From assembly GCA_003452965.1 (NCBI GenBank), contig DMMW01000035.1, positions 534 to 58,047 on the forward strand: 57,514 nt of DNA, written 5' to 3'. Shown one piece after another: positions 50,691-57,514 of this stretch; position 1 is the stretch's first letter; the number at the start of each line of letters is the position of its first letter. Made by a program: the position numbers and the translations under genes. Source of the DNA: Elusimicrobiota bacterium (GTDB taxonomy: Bacteria; Elusimicrobiota; UBA8919). The notes beneath the pieces were generated by a model that had not been told where the DNA came from, did no database searches, and worked only from the letters and a program-made list of their open reading frames with translations.

Positions 50691-51533
50691 ATGAAAAGGA
50701 AATCTGTAATTATGGAAAATATTTCGGTTATATTTATTATTGCTATTATTGGTTTGTTGAGTTGTGCTAATCCTTATCATAGGAATTATAAAAGCATGCT
50801 GGACAGGTGGCCTCACGTAAAAATGCAGTTATCGGACATATCCGAAGCACCCGTGCCAAGGCTTTTTACATCTAAAGATTTGAAAATAGATTCTATGAAT
50901 TTATTGGAAGATGGTTATATCCTAATTGGTAAATCTGCTTTTAAAAGCCCTCCGATAAATGAAGAGCAGGCGATTAAACAGGCAAAGGAAGTTGGAGCAG
51001 ATATAGTTCTGACTAAAAAAGAGTATGTCGGTACAAAAACTGAAAGTATTCCTATAACCGAATATTTGCCAGATAAACGTTCTACAACCCGAGCACATTC
51101 AACATTCCAAACAAGTCCAACTGCGCAACCCAGTATAGCAATAACGGAAGTAACACAAACAGTATCAGGTGAATCATATATTCAGTATGTTCCCAAAGAT
51201 ACGGATTATTTTAATTATTCCGCTACATTCTGGAAAAAATCAAAACCTCAAATATTCGGCGTTCTGGCTCGCAATCTTGACGATGAAACTAAAAAACATC
51301 TTCAAACAAATAGAGGTGTAATTGTAAAAGTAGTGGTCAGAAAAACACCTGCATATAATGCAGATATTCTTAAGAATGATATTATTACTATGTTTGAAGG
51401 TGAACCTGTTTCTGATACCGAAGATTTTTTTGAAAAAATCAATAAACATGCCGGAAAGCAGGTAAAAATTAAAATTATCAGAGATAATAAACCCCGAGAT
51501 ATCACCGTTACATTACGTGCAAATTTACCGTAA
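50691..51533 (+). CDS. Lipoprotein with C-terminal PDZ domain
   Basis: 280 residues. A signal with lipobox GLLSC near residue 24 suggests a lipid-anchored protein. The middle (70-110) has EEQAIKQAKEVGADIVLTKK, a fold seen in small periplasmic proteins; 120-160 is Ser/Thr-rich. Residues ~195-275 form a PDZ domain (GVIVKVVVRKTPAYNADILK, DIITMFEGEPVSD, KQVKIKIIRDNK). No peptidase domain is present, so it probably only binds. AAGGGG lies before the ATG. The next gene starts 33 bases on and may be co-transcribed. Confidence 0.65.
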   Translation: MKRKSVIMENISVIFIIAIIGLLSCANPYHRNYKSMLDRWPHVKMQLSDISEAPVPRLFTSKDLKIDSMNLLEDGYILIGKSAFKSPPINEEQAIKQAKEVGADIVLTKKEYVGTKTESIPITEYLPDKRSTTRAHSTFQTSPTAQPSIAITEVTQTVSGESYIQYVPKDTDYFNYSATFWKKSKPQIFGVLARNLDDETKKHLQTNRGVIVKVVVRKTPAYNADILKNDIITMFEGEPVSDTEDFFEKINKHAGKQVKIKIIRDNKPRDITVTLRANLP

Positions 51534-51566
51534 TGAGTGATAGTAGTATAAAAATGAGGAAAAAAT

Positions 51567-52265
51567 ATGAAAAAAATACTTTTATTAATGTTGCTTATAG
51601 TACAGTTTGTTTATGTTCAATCTGAAGAAGTTAAGATATTACGTATGGATAAGATTGGTTTGCTTGACAAATCAATTGTTATCGGAACAGGAATGCAGGG
51701 GGTTAAGTTAAGCACAGACAATTTGCATATAGCGTACATTGTCAATTCCCAAGTAAATATGTATGTTATTCGTGATAACAAAAATGATTTTCCATATGAA
51801 AATATCAGGATGGACTCGCTTATTTTTAGCCCGGATGGAAATCATCTTGCTTATATTGCTTCTCAGTTTGGTAAATGGATGGTTGTGCTGGATGGTAATC
51901 CACAGGAGCAGTATGATGATATAAATAGCGATTCTTTGACTTTCAGTCCGGATAGCAAGCGTTTAGCGTATGTTGCAAAAAGATTTAACGCATGGTGTGT
52001 TGTAGTTGACAAAAAACCCGGGAAAACATATGAATACATAAAAGAAAAAGCGATATCGTTTAGCCCGGATAGCGTCCACATTGCTTATCCTGCGGGTTTG
52101 TATAATAGATATTTTGTTGTATTGGATAATAAGGAAGGCAATACATATAATATGTTTGCAGAAAATGCCGGGATAGTATGGGATAATCCTACTACATATC
52201 ATTATATGGTAATAAATAATAGCCGCGATATTTATGTTATAACTGAGCACTTGGTAAAAAAATAA
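51567..52265 (+). CDS. Secreted beta-propeller-like (TolB/WD40-like) repeat protein
   Basis: 232 residues with a signal peptide (1-20). Repeats of the form SLIFSPDGNHLAYIASQFGK, SLTFSPDSKRLAYVAKRFN and AISFSPDSVHIAYPAGLYN occur about every 42 residues, the mark of PD40/TolB-like propeller blades. With about five blades it is short for a closed propeller. GAGG lies nine bases before the ATG. Partner and role are unknown. Confidence 0.6.
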   Translation: MKKILLLMLLIVQFVYVQSEEVKILRMDKIGLLDKSIVIGTGMQGVKLSTDNLHIAYIVNSQVNMYVIRDNKNDFPYENIRMDSLIFSPDGNHLAYIASQFGKWMVVLDGNPQEQYDDINSDSLTFSPDSKRLAYVAKRFNAWCVVVDKKPGKTYEYIKEKAISFSPDSVHIAYPAGLYNRYFVVLDNKEGNTYNMFAENAGIVWDNPTTYHYMVINNSRDIYVITEHLVKK

Positions 52266-52374
52266 AGGGGTCACACCTAATTAGAGATAGGGGACGGCGT
52301 TAGATAATTAGATATTGCTAATAGAATTTTGTGATAAAAAGGGCAGTTCAATTAAATAATTTCAGATTAAAGGC

Positions 52375-52417
52375 GCTCAACAAGTTGAGCAACTACAATA
52401 GAAAGAGCAACTACAAC
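52375..52417 (-). repeat. REP-like hairpin plus a half copy
   Basis: On the minus strand TTGTAGTTGCTCAACTTGTT and GAGC, identical to the copy at 41765. A second tag without a hairpin (GAGCAACTACAAC) follows at 52405-52417, directly before glpK. The gap before it also holds GGGGTCACACCTAATTAG at 52267. Confidence 0.6.
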
Positions 52418-52427
52418 AGAATTTCAG

Positions 52428-53912
52428 ATGAAATATATTTTAGCGATTGATCAGGGTACAACAGGCACCCGTGCCATAGTTTACAATAATAAGGGTTCTG
52501 TTGTTGTTTCCAGTTATGAAGAGTTTCCTCAATATTTTCCGAATCCTGGGTGGGTGGAGCATGACCCTGAAGAGATTTGGAATAGTGTAAATAATTCCAT
52601 CCAGAAAGTCCTATCCAAAGTTCCTAAAAATTCAATTGAAGCAATAGGAATTACCAATCAGCGTGAGACAACCGTTATCTGGGACAGAATTACCGGTAAA
52701 CCTGTTTATAACGCGATTGTCTGGCAGTGCAGGCGAACATCTTTACGATGTGAATCTTTGTCTATGGAAAAAGGGTTGGTGGAGATGATACGCAAAAAGA
52801 CAGGGCTTCCCATTGATGCATATTTTTCTGCAACAAAAATAGAATGGATTTTAAACCATGTTCCCGGTGCGATGGAAAAAGCAAGAAAAGGCCGACTCTG
52901 TTTCGGGACAACTGATACGTGGTTACTTTGGAAACTCACACATGGGCAAGCACATGCTACTGATTATACCAATGCATCGCGTACAATGTTGTTTAATATA
53001 GATAGAAAAGTATGGGACGATGATATTCTTAAAATCTTTAAAATTCCTAAAGCAATGTTACCTGAAGTAAGAAAATCTTCGGGTTTTTTTGGAAAAACAG
53101 TCGGGATTAGCATGCTTCCTGAAGCGGTACCGATAAGCGGTATTGCAGGTGACCAGCAGGCTGCTCTTTTTGGGCAGGCGTGTTTTAAACCGGGTACGAT
53201 GAAAAACACCTACGGTACTGGAAGTTTTATGCTGCTTAATACTGGCAGAAAACCAATTAGGTCAAAGTACGGATTGATAACAACTATTGGGTGCGATGAG
53301 AAAGGTGAACCGATTTATGTCCTTGAAGGCGCTATTTTTATTGCTGGTGCCGTTATTCAATGGTTAAGAGACGGATTAAAGTTGATAAAATCCGCCAAGG
53401 ATACCGAAAATATATCTTTGTCTATAAAAAATAATGCTGGAGTATATTTCGTACCTGCCTTTGTTGGACTTGGTGCGCCGTATTGGGACCAGAATGCAAG
53501 GGGATGCATATCAGGTTTAACAAGAGGGGTAACGTCTGCGCATTTAGTCCGAGCAGCACTTGAATCTATAGCATATCAGACAAAAGATGTATTTCTTGCA
53601 ATGGCAAAGGAGTCGAAACTTAAAGTAAAAAGCCTTAAAGTGGATGGTGGTGCGGTTGTAAACAATTTTTTATGCCAGTTTCAGTCAGATATACTCGGTA
53701 TTCCTGTGATTCGCCCGCAAGTAATAGAAAGCACGTCGTTGGGTGCGGCATATCTTGCAGGTCTTGCGACAGGATACTGGAAATCAGGCAAAGATTTATC
53801 AAGACATTGGCAAAAGGATAAAGTGTTTTTACCAAAAATGAGCAAAACAGAATCTGACGCATTATATAAATCCTGGAAAATTGCAGTACAAAGAACAAGA
53901 ATCCAGAAATAA
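52428..53912 (+). CDS. glpK: Glycerol kinase
   Basis: 494 residues, the standard length. YILAIDQGTTGTRAIVYNNK is the phosphate-binding start, IGITNQRETTVIWDRITGKP and GIAGDQQAALFGQACF and TYGTGSFMLLNTG are hallmark GlpK motifs, and GLGAPYWDQNARGCISGLTR follows. It phosphorylates glycerol to glycerol 3-phosphate. No glpF or glpD is adjacent and no ribosome site is evident. The preceding gap is crowded with repeats. Confidence 0.93.
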   Translation: MKYILAIDQGTTGTRAIVYNNKGSVVVSSYEEFPQYFPNPGWVEHDPEEIWNSVNNSIQKVLSKVPKNSIEAIGITNQRETTVIWDRITGKPVYNAIVWQCRRTSLRCESLSMEKGLVEMIRKKTGLPIDAYFSATKIEWILNHVPGAMEKARKGRLCFGTTDTWLLWKLTHGQAHATDYTNASRTMLFNIDRKVWDDDILKIFKIPKAMLPEVRKSSGFFGKTVGISMLPEAVPISGIAGDQQAALFGQACFKPGTMKNTYGTGSFMLLNTGRKPIRSKYGLITTIGCDEKGEPIYVLEGAIFIAGAVIQWLRDGLKLIKSAKDTENISLSIKNNAGVYFVPAFVGLGAPYWDQNARGCISGLTRGVTSAHLVRAALESIAYQTKDVFLAMAKESKLKVKSLKVDGGAVVNNFLCQFQSDILGIPVIRPQVIESTSLGAAYLAGLATGYWKSGKDLSRHWQKDKVFLPKMSKTESDALYKSWKIAVQRTRIQK

Positions 53913-54162
53913 AAGAATCATACCTAATTATTTTCGTGTATTCCGTGTCAAGCCCTACAATCTGAACATTCGGGCAAGCCCGCCTGAATGACGGGGATGC
54001 AATAATACAATCGCACTATTGAACTATCACATACCGATTGGCGAGTTCGGCATTACAAATTCAATAAATTTTATAAACATACCGTGTAGTTGTGATTGAT
54101 TTTCACCATTCAGCCCATTTTTCTATTGAAATATCTGGGGTAATAAGATATAATTATCATCA
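53913..54162. other. Intergenic region with repeat remnants
   Basis: No gene seen. It contains an imperfect hairpin CATTCGGGC...GCCTGAATG (53966-53990) and a weak relative of the REP-like family near 54041-54062. The promoter for the next gene lies at its right end. Confidence 0.45.
54126..54154 (+). promoter_or_regulatory. Promoter of the LPS-core genes
   Basis: TTGAAA at 54126-54131, 17-base spacer, TATAAT at 54149-54154. The ATG at 54163 is eight bases after the -10, so the mRNA is likely leaderless or nearly so. Confidence 0.55.
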
Positions 54163-55143
54163 ATGAAGATTCTTATAATACGGCTTAGTTCTATCGGAGA
54201 TATCGTTTCTGCTTCACCTCTAATAAGATGTTTAAGAAAAAAATATCCTTTAGCACAGATAGATTTTATTATTAAAAAGCAATATTCGGATATTCTTTTA
54301 AAAAATCCATACATTTCTAATCTTATTTTATTTGACGGTAATGTTTCAAAATTTAATAGAATAATCAGAACTCAAAAATATGATGTCATCATAGATATTC
54401 ATAGAAATTTTAAAAGTTTTTTGCTTGCGTTATTTTCTGGCGCCAAAATATTGAAATATAAAAATTCCTCAATTAAAAGATTTCTGCTTGTAGAGTGGGG
54501 AATTAATTTATATACCAAGAAAGAAAAGGAAGTTTCAGTTTCCAGAAGATATCTTAATACTTTGAAATCCCTTGGTATCTCGGATGACGGTGAAGGTTTA
54601 GATTTTTTTGTGAAAGAGGATTTAAGAAAAGGTTTTGAAGAATTGTTGAAAGGCGATTATGTCGGCATTTGTCCCGTTTCTGCATGGAAAACAAAAAGGT
54701 GGTTGTCGGATAACTATGTGGATCTTTCAAAAAGAATTATAAAAGAATACGGGTATAGTATTTTGGTTTTTGGCGGTAAAGAAGACCATAATTATTGTGA
54801 AAATATCAAAAGGCAAATAGGCAATAAAGCGATAAATTATTCGGGATTTCCTTTGCAAGAAACGGCATCGGCAATAAGGAGATGTAAATTTTTAGTTTCA
54901 AATGATACCGGAATTATGCATATAGCGGAAGCATTGAGAATTCCTGTTGTTGCGATATTTGGTCCAACTGTAAAAGAGTTTGGCTTTTACCCGCAGTTAA
55001 AAAGTTCAAAAGTAATTTCAAGAGAATATGTGTGTAAACCATGCTCTACAAAGGGTTCTGAAAGATGTCCTACAGGTTCTTTTTTTTGTATGAAGGCAAT
55101 TTCAATAGAGGAGGTTTTTTCTAACTGTGCTTCTTGTTTATAA
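54163..55143 (+). CDS. Glycosyltransferase family 9 (heptosyltransferase-like)
   Basis: 326 residues. MKILIIRLSSIGDIVSASPL is the clear GT9 start; ICPVSAWKTKRWLSDNYVDL and FLVSNDTGIMHIAEALRIPV and AIFGPTVKEFGFYPQ mark the donor-binding half. GT9 enzymes add heptose to the LPS inner core. A C-terminal Cys cluster (REYVCKPCSTKGSERCPTGS) is common in the family. It overlaps waaA by 17 bases, so the two build the same lipopolysaccharide core. Confidence 0.88.
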   Translation: MKILIIRLSSIGDIVSASPLIRCLRKKYPLAQIDFIIKKQYSDILLKNPYISNLILFDGNVSKFNRIIRTQKYDVIIDIHRNFKSFLLALFSGAKILKYKNSSIKRFLLVEWGINLYTKKEKEVSVSRRYLNTLKSLGISDDGEGLDFFVKEDLRKGFEELLKGDYVGICPVSAWKTKRWLSDNYVDLSKRIIKEYGYSILVFGGKEDHNYCENIKRQIGNKAINYSGFPLQETASAIRRCKFLVSNDTGIMHIAEALRIPVVAIFGPTVKEFGFYPQLKSSKVISREYVCKPCSTKGSERCPTGSFFCMKAISIEEVFSNCASCL

Positions 55144-56407
55144 TATACTTGCAGGTTTTAGTTTAGTCTTTATATTGCCGTATTTTTTCTTACGATACAA
55201 GCTTGGTTTGTTTAGGAAAGCAGCAGTAGGAATTAAACAACGGTTTGGTTTTTATAATATAGAGAAAGGCAATTATATTGTTTTGTTAGCATCTTCGGTA
55301 GGTGAATTAAAAACCGTAACAAAATTTATTGTTAAGTTAAAAAGGGAATTTCCTCAAAAAAAGATTCTTATTCTTACAATGACACCATACGGGTATCATT
55401 ATGTTCGTGATAAGAATATTGTTGATAATGTTTTGTTTGCACCTATAGATATTCCTTTTTGCGTAGAAAAATTGTTTTTAAAAGCCACACCTGAGATGCT
55501 TATTCTTGTTGAAAGCGAATTTTGGCCAAATTTAATATTTTCGGCGAAAAGAAAAGGTGCAAAAATTATTTTAATAAATGGCAGAATGTCCGATAAAAGT
55601 TTTAAGCGGTATCTTTTTGTTAAGGAATTTATGGCTGAGATATTGAAAAAGATTGATTTTATCTGTGCAAGAGAGGAGTCCGATAAAAAGAAGTTTATTG
55701 CTCTTGGATTTAATGAACAGAAAATAATAAAAACAGGAAATATGAAATACGATAAAATGGAAGATAAAGAGCAAAAAATAATAAAAACCAAAATTGATTA
55801 TGGATTTTCAAAAGATGATTTAATATTTGTAGCTGGGAGTACAAGAGAAAAAGAAGAAGAGATAATAATTAAAGTGTATAAAAAACTTATTGCGGAATTT
55901 AATAATCTAAAATTGGTTATTGCGCCAAGATATCCTGATAGATGCGGTGTAATTGAAAAATTGTTTCAAAGAGAAGATATTGTTTTTATAAGAAAATCTC
56001 AGATGGAAGATAAAGGTGGACAAAATACAAATTATCAATGCCTTTTGTTGGATACTATAGGGGATTTAACAAATATCTATTCTTTTGGTACAGTTATTTT
56101 TGTAGGAGGCAGCTTATTTGAAGGTGCCGGCGGGCATAATATGCTTGAGCCCGCAGAACTCGGCAAAACAGTTATATTCGGAAAATATGTTAAAAATTTT
56201 CAAGAGTCTGCAGAAGGCTTAATAATAAATAAAGCTGCTTTTCAAATAAAAGATGAATACGAATTATATGATGTTGCATCAAAATTATTAGGCAACCAAG
56301 TTCTGAGTGATGAAATGGGGAAAAAAGCAAGAGAGGTTGTAATTAGTCAGCGGGGAGCAACTGATAAAAACCTAAAAATAATATCGGAGATGATAATAAA
56401 TGCTTAA
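55127..56407 (+). CDS. waaA: 3-deoxy-D-manno-octulosonic acid (Kdo) transferase
   Basis: 426 residues, standard length. An N-terminal membrane anchor (YNILAGFSLVFILPYFFLRY) is followed by LLASSVGELKTVTKF, VESEFWPNLIFSAKRKGAKI, INGRMSDKSF, FVAGSTREKEEEII and VGGSLFEGAGGHNMLEPAEL, all typical. It adds Kdo to lipid A at the inner membrane. The start is GTG, with GAGGAGG about 12 bases before it inside the preceding gene. Its presence shows the cell makes LPS. Confidence 0.92.
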   Translation: MLLVYNILAGFSLVFILPYFFLRYKLGLFRKAAVGIKQRFGFYNIEKGNYIVLLASSVGELKTVTKFIVKLKREFPQKKILILTMTPYGYHYVRDKNIVDNVLFAPIDIPFCVEKLFLKATPEMLILVESEFWPNLIFSAKRKGAKIILINGRMSDKSFKRYLFVKEFMAEILKKIDFICAREESDKKKFIALGFNEQKIIKTGNMKYDKMEDKEQKIIKTKIDYGFSKDDLIFVAGSTREKEEEIIIKVYKKLIAEFNNLKLVIAPRYPDRCGVIEKLFQREDIVFIRKSQMEDKGGQNTNYQCLLLDTIGDLTNIYSFGTVIFVGGSLFEGAGGHNMLEPAELGKTVIFGKYVKNFQESAEGLIINKAAFQIKDEYELYDVASKLLGNQVLSDEMGKKAREVVISQRGATDKNLKIISEMIINA

Positions 56408-57434
56408 ACAATCAACAGCCATTGGAAGTTTGCCGCATACTAATCCTGAAATTGCTACAGAGTTTATATTCGAAAATCTCGGGATAGCGATTTGGCCTCA
56501 ATTACCAAAAAGGAGTTTCAAGGAGAATATGTATGTTCAGTATTCTGAAGGAATTCCGTTTTTAACAACTGACGAAGAAAATCAAAAGATATTTTTTAAC
56601 TTTGATACTGAGGAAGATGTAACTTCTGCTGTGGAAAGTTTTTATTTGCGAATAATCGCTGATGATTTGGAATATTTTAAGATTTCCAGAGAATATGCCG
56701 AAGGATTTTATGAATTTTTAAAACAATTGGAAATTCATAAAGATAAAAAGACTATTCCCGCTGTAAAGGGACATATTGTAGGTCCGATAACATTCGGATT
56801 AAAAACTACAGACCAGAATAACCGTTCCATATTTTATGATGATTTGTTTGTTGATGTAGTAGTTAAAGCGTTAACAATGAAAGCAAGATGGCAAATAAGG
56901 GAATTATCAAGGTTTATAGATAAAGATAAAATTATTATTTTTATAGATGAACCTTATCTTTCAGCTTTCGGTAGTGCTTTTACACAGGTATCAAGCGAGC
57001 AGGTAATAAAATACATCAGTGAAACAAGCGACGGTATACATAAAGAAAATGCATTAAGCGGGGTTCATTGTTGCGGAAATACCGATTGGTCTATTCTAAT
57101 GGATAGCGGTGTAGATATAATTTCTTTTGATGCATATAATTTTTTTGACGGTATGGCACTGTACCCTGAAAAATTAAATATGTTTCTACAGAAAGGCGGT
57201 ATTTTGTCTTGGGGAATAGTCCCCAGTTCTGATGCTATAAATTCTGAAACGGCGGATTCGCTGGTTTTAAAATTTAAACAAGATATGGAATATCTAATTA
57301 AGAAAGGCATCAATGAAGAAAAATTGAAGAATCAGTATCTGATAACACCTTCTTGCGGGGTCGGTTCACTTGACGAAAAATTGGCAGAAAAAATAATAAT
57401 TACAACAAAAGAAGTCGCAGATAAATTAAGGTAA
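56400..57434 (+). CDS. MetE-core-like protein (UROD/MetE superfamily)
   Basis: 344 residues, about the size of the catalytic C-terminal half of cobalamin-independent methionine synthase. ATAIGSLPHTNPEIA-like start (here STAIGSLPHTNP), KGHIVGPITFGLKT, FIDEPYLSAFGSAF, GVHCCGNTDW and LITPSCGVGSL match the barrel, and His/Cys of HCCGN plus the Cys of PSCGVG are the expected zinc ligands. It may be a folate-independent core-MetE or a related methyltransferase. The start overlaps waaA by eight bases, though a link to LPS is not obvious. Its substrate remains open. Confidence 0.72.
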   Translation: MLKQSTAIGSLPHTNPEIATEFIFENLGIAIWPQLPKRSFKENMYVQYSEGIPFLTTDEENQKIFFNFDTEEDVTSAVESFYLRIIADDLEYFKISREYAEGFYEFLKQLEIHKDKKTIPAVKGHIVGPITFGLKTTDQNNRSIFYDDLFVDVVVKALTMKARWQIRELSRFIDKDKIIIFIDEPYLSAFGSAFTQVSSEQVIKYISETSDGIHKENALSGVHCCGNTDWSILMDSGVDIISFDAYNFFDGMALYPEKLNMFLQKGGILSWGIVPSSDAINSETADSLVLKFKQDMEYLIKKGINEEKLKNQYLITPSCGVGSLDEKLAEKIIITTKEVADKLR

Positions 57435-57435
57435 T

Positions 57436-57514
57436 GTGCGATAGTGCGATAGTGCGATAGAATATGTTGTATATATAAAATAAGAATCCTATACAATCCC
57501 ACAATCCCACAATC
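57436..57514. repeat. Inverted period-8 tandem repeat at the right end
   Basis: Three perfect copies of GTGCGATA (57436-57459), then, after 33 bases, ACAATCCC repeated (57493-57500, 57501-57508 and a partial copy at the edge). It has the same G-rich then C-rich layout as the period-7 elements and directly follows the last stop codon. It runs off the window. Confidence 0.6.

Noticed and set aside
57436..57514. CRISPR array suggested by short direct repeats
   Set aside because: Units are 8 bases with no spacers; no cas genes or longer repeats occur in the window.

Overview
This 57.5 kb window is AT-rich, densely coding DNA from a Gram-negative bacterium. Envelope genes support this: a Kdo transferase, a heptosyltransferase-like protein, a TonB-dependent receptor, a PorV-type outer-membrane protein and a complete CusCBA efflux pump. 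The gene mix (PorV/UPF0164 protein, PilZ-TPR protein, archaeal-type Ogg glycosylase, HPS-RraA fusion, GTP-type PEPCK) and the many dispersed hairpin repeats suggest an uncultivated candidate phylum of the Elusimicrobia/Omnitrophota kind. That placement is inference and of low confidence. No rRNA, tRNA, CRISPR array, transposase or integrase was seen.

Layout. 1-9.3 kb: LUD protein, a candidate small RNA, PorV-TPR protein, K+/H+ antiporter, P-type ATPase, pectate-lyase-like secreted protein and a small membrane protein. 9.4-21.7 kb: radical SAM protein and PilZ-TPR protein on divergent promoters, PEPCK, 8-oxoguanine glycosylase, HPS-RraA fusion, a secreted transglutaminase-like protein, a tiny membrane operon, DusB, and an AbiE toxin-antitoxin pair. 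22-26.7 kb: Rrf2 regulator, MetY, CysK, MetX and MetW. 26.8-39.7 kb: one very tight block of 17 genes for sulfate assimilation and siroheme synthesis. 39.7-41.6 kb: TPP riboswitch and TonB receptor. 42-50.4 kb: ECF sigma factor, copper-handling proteins and CusCBA. 50.7-57.4 kb: PDZ lipoprotein, propeller-like protein, glycerol kinase, two LPS-core enzymes and a MetE-core-like protein.

The central system is the sulfur block. Sulfate would enter through a PiT/CysP-type permease. APS/PAPS is reduced by an Fe-S CysH, and sulfite by a small siroheme enzyme with two ferredoxin clusters. The siroheme is made by enzymes encoded alongside (Met8, HemA, HemC, CobA, HemB, HemL). The same operon encodes a JAMM peptidase, a ThiS domain fused in frame to cysteine synthase, TusA, a threonine-synthase-like enzyme, a MoaD/ThiS carrier ending in Gly-Gly and a ThiF/MoeB activating enzyme. 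This set suggests amino-acid synthesis from a protein-bound thiocarboxylate. ATP sulfurylase, APS kinase, CysE and a recognisable HemD are absent from the window. HemC and HemA are both much shorter than usual.

Non-coding DNA is rich in structure. I see a TPP riboswitch, a possible new structured leader before the PilZ-TPR gene, REP-like hairpins with a GTAG tag and covarying stems, purine-rich tandem repeats of period 7 (one forming part of the CusB signal peptide), and several consensus promoters placed so close to start codons that leaderless mRNAs are likely.
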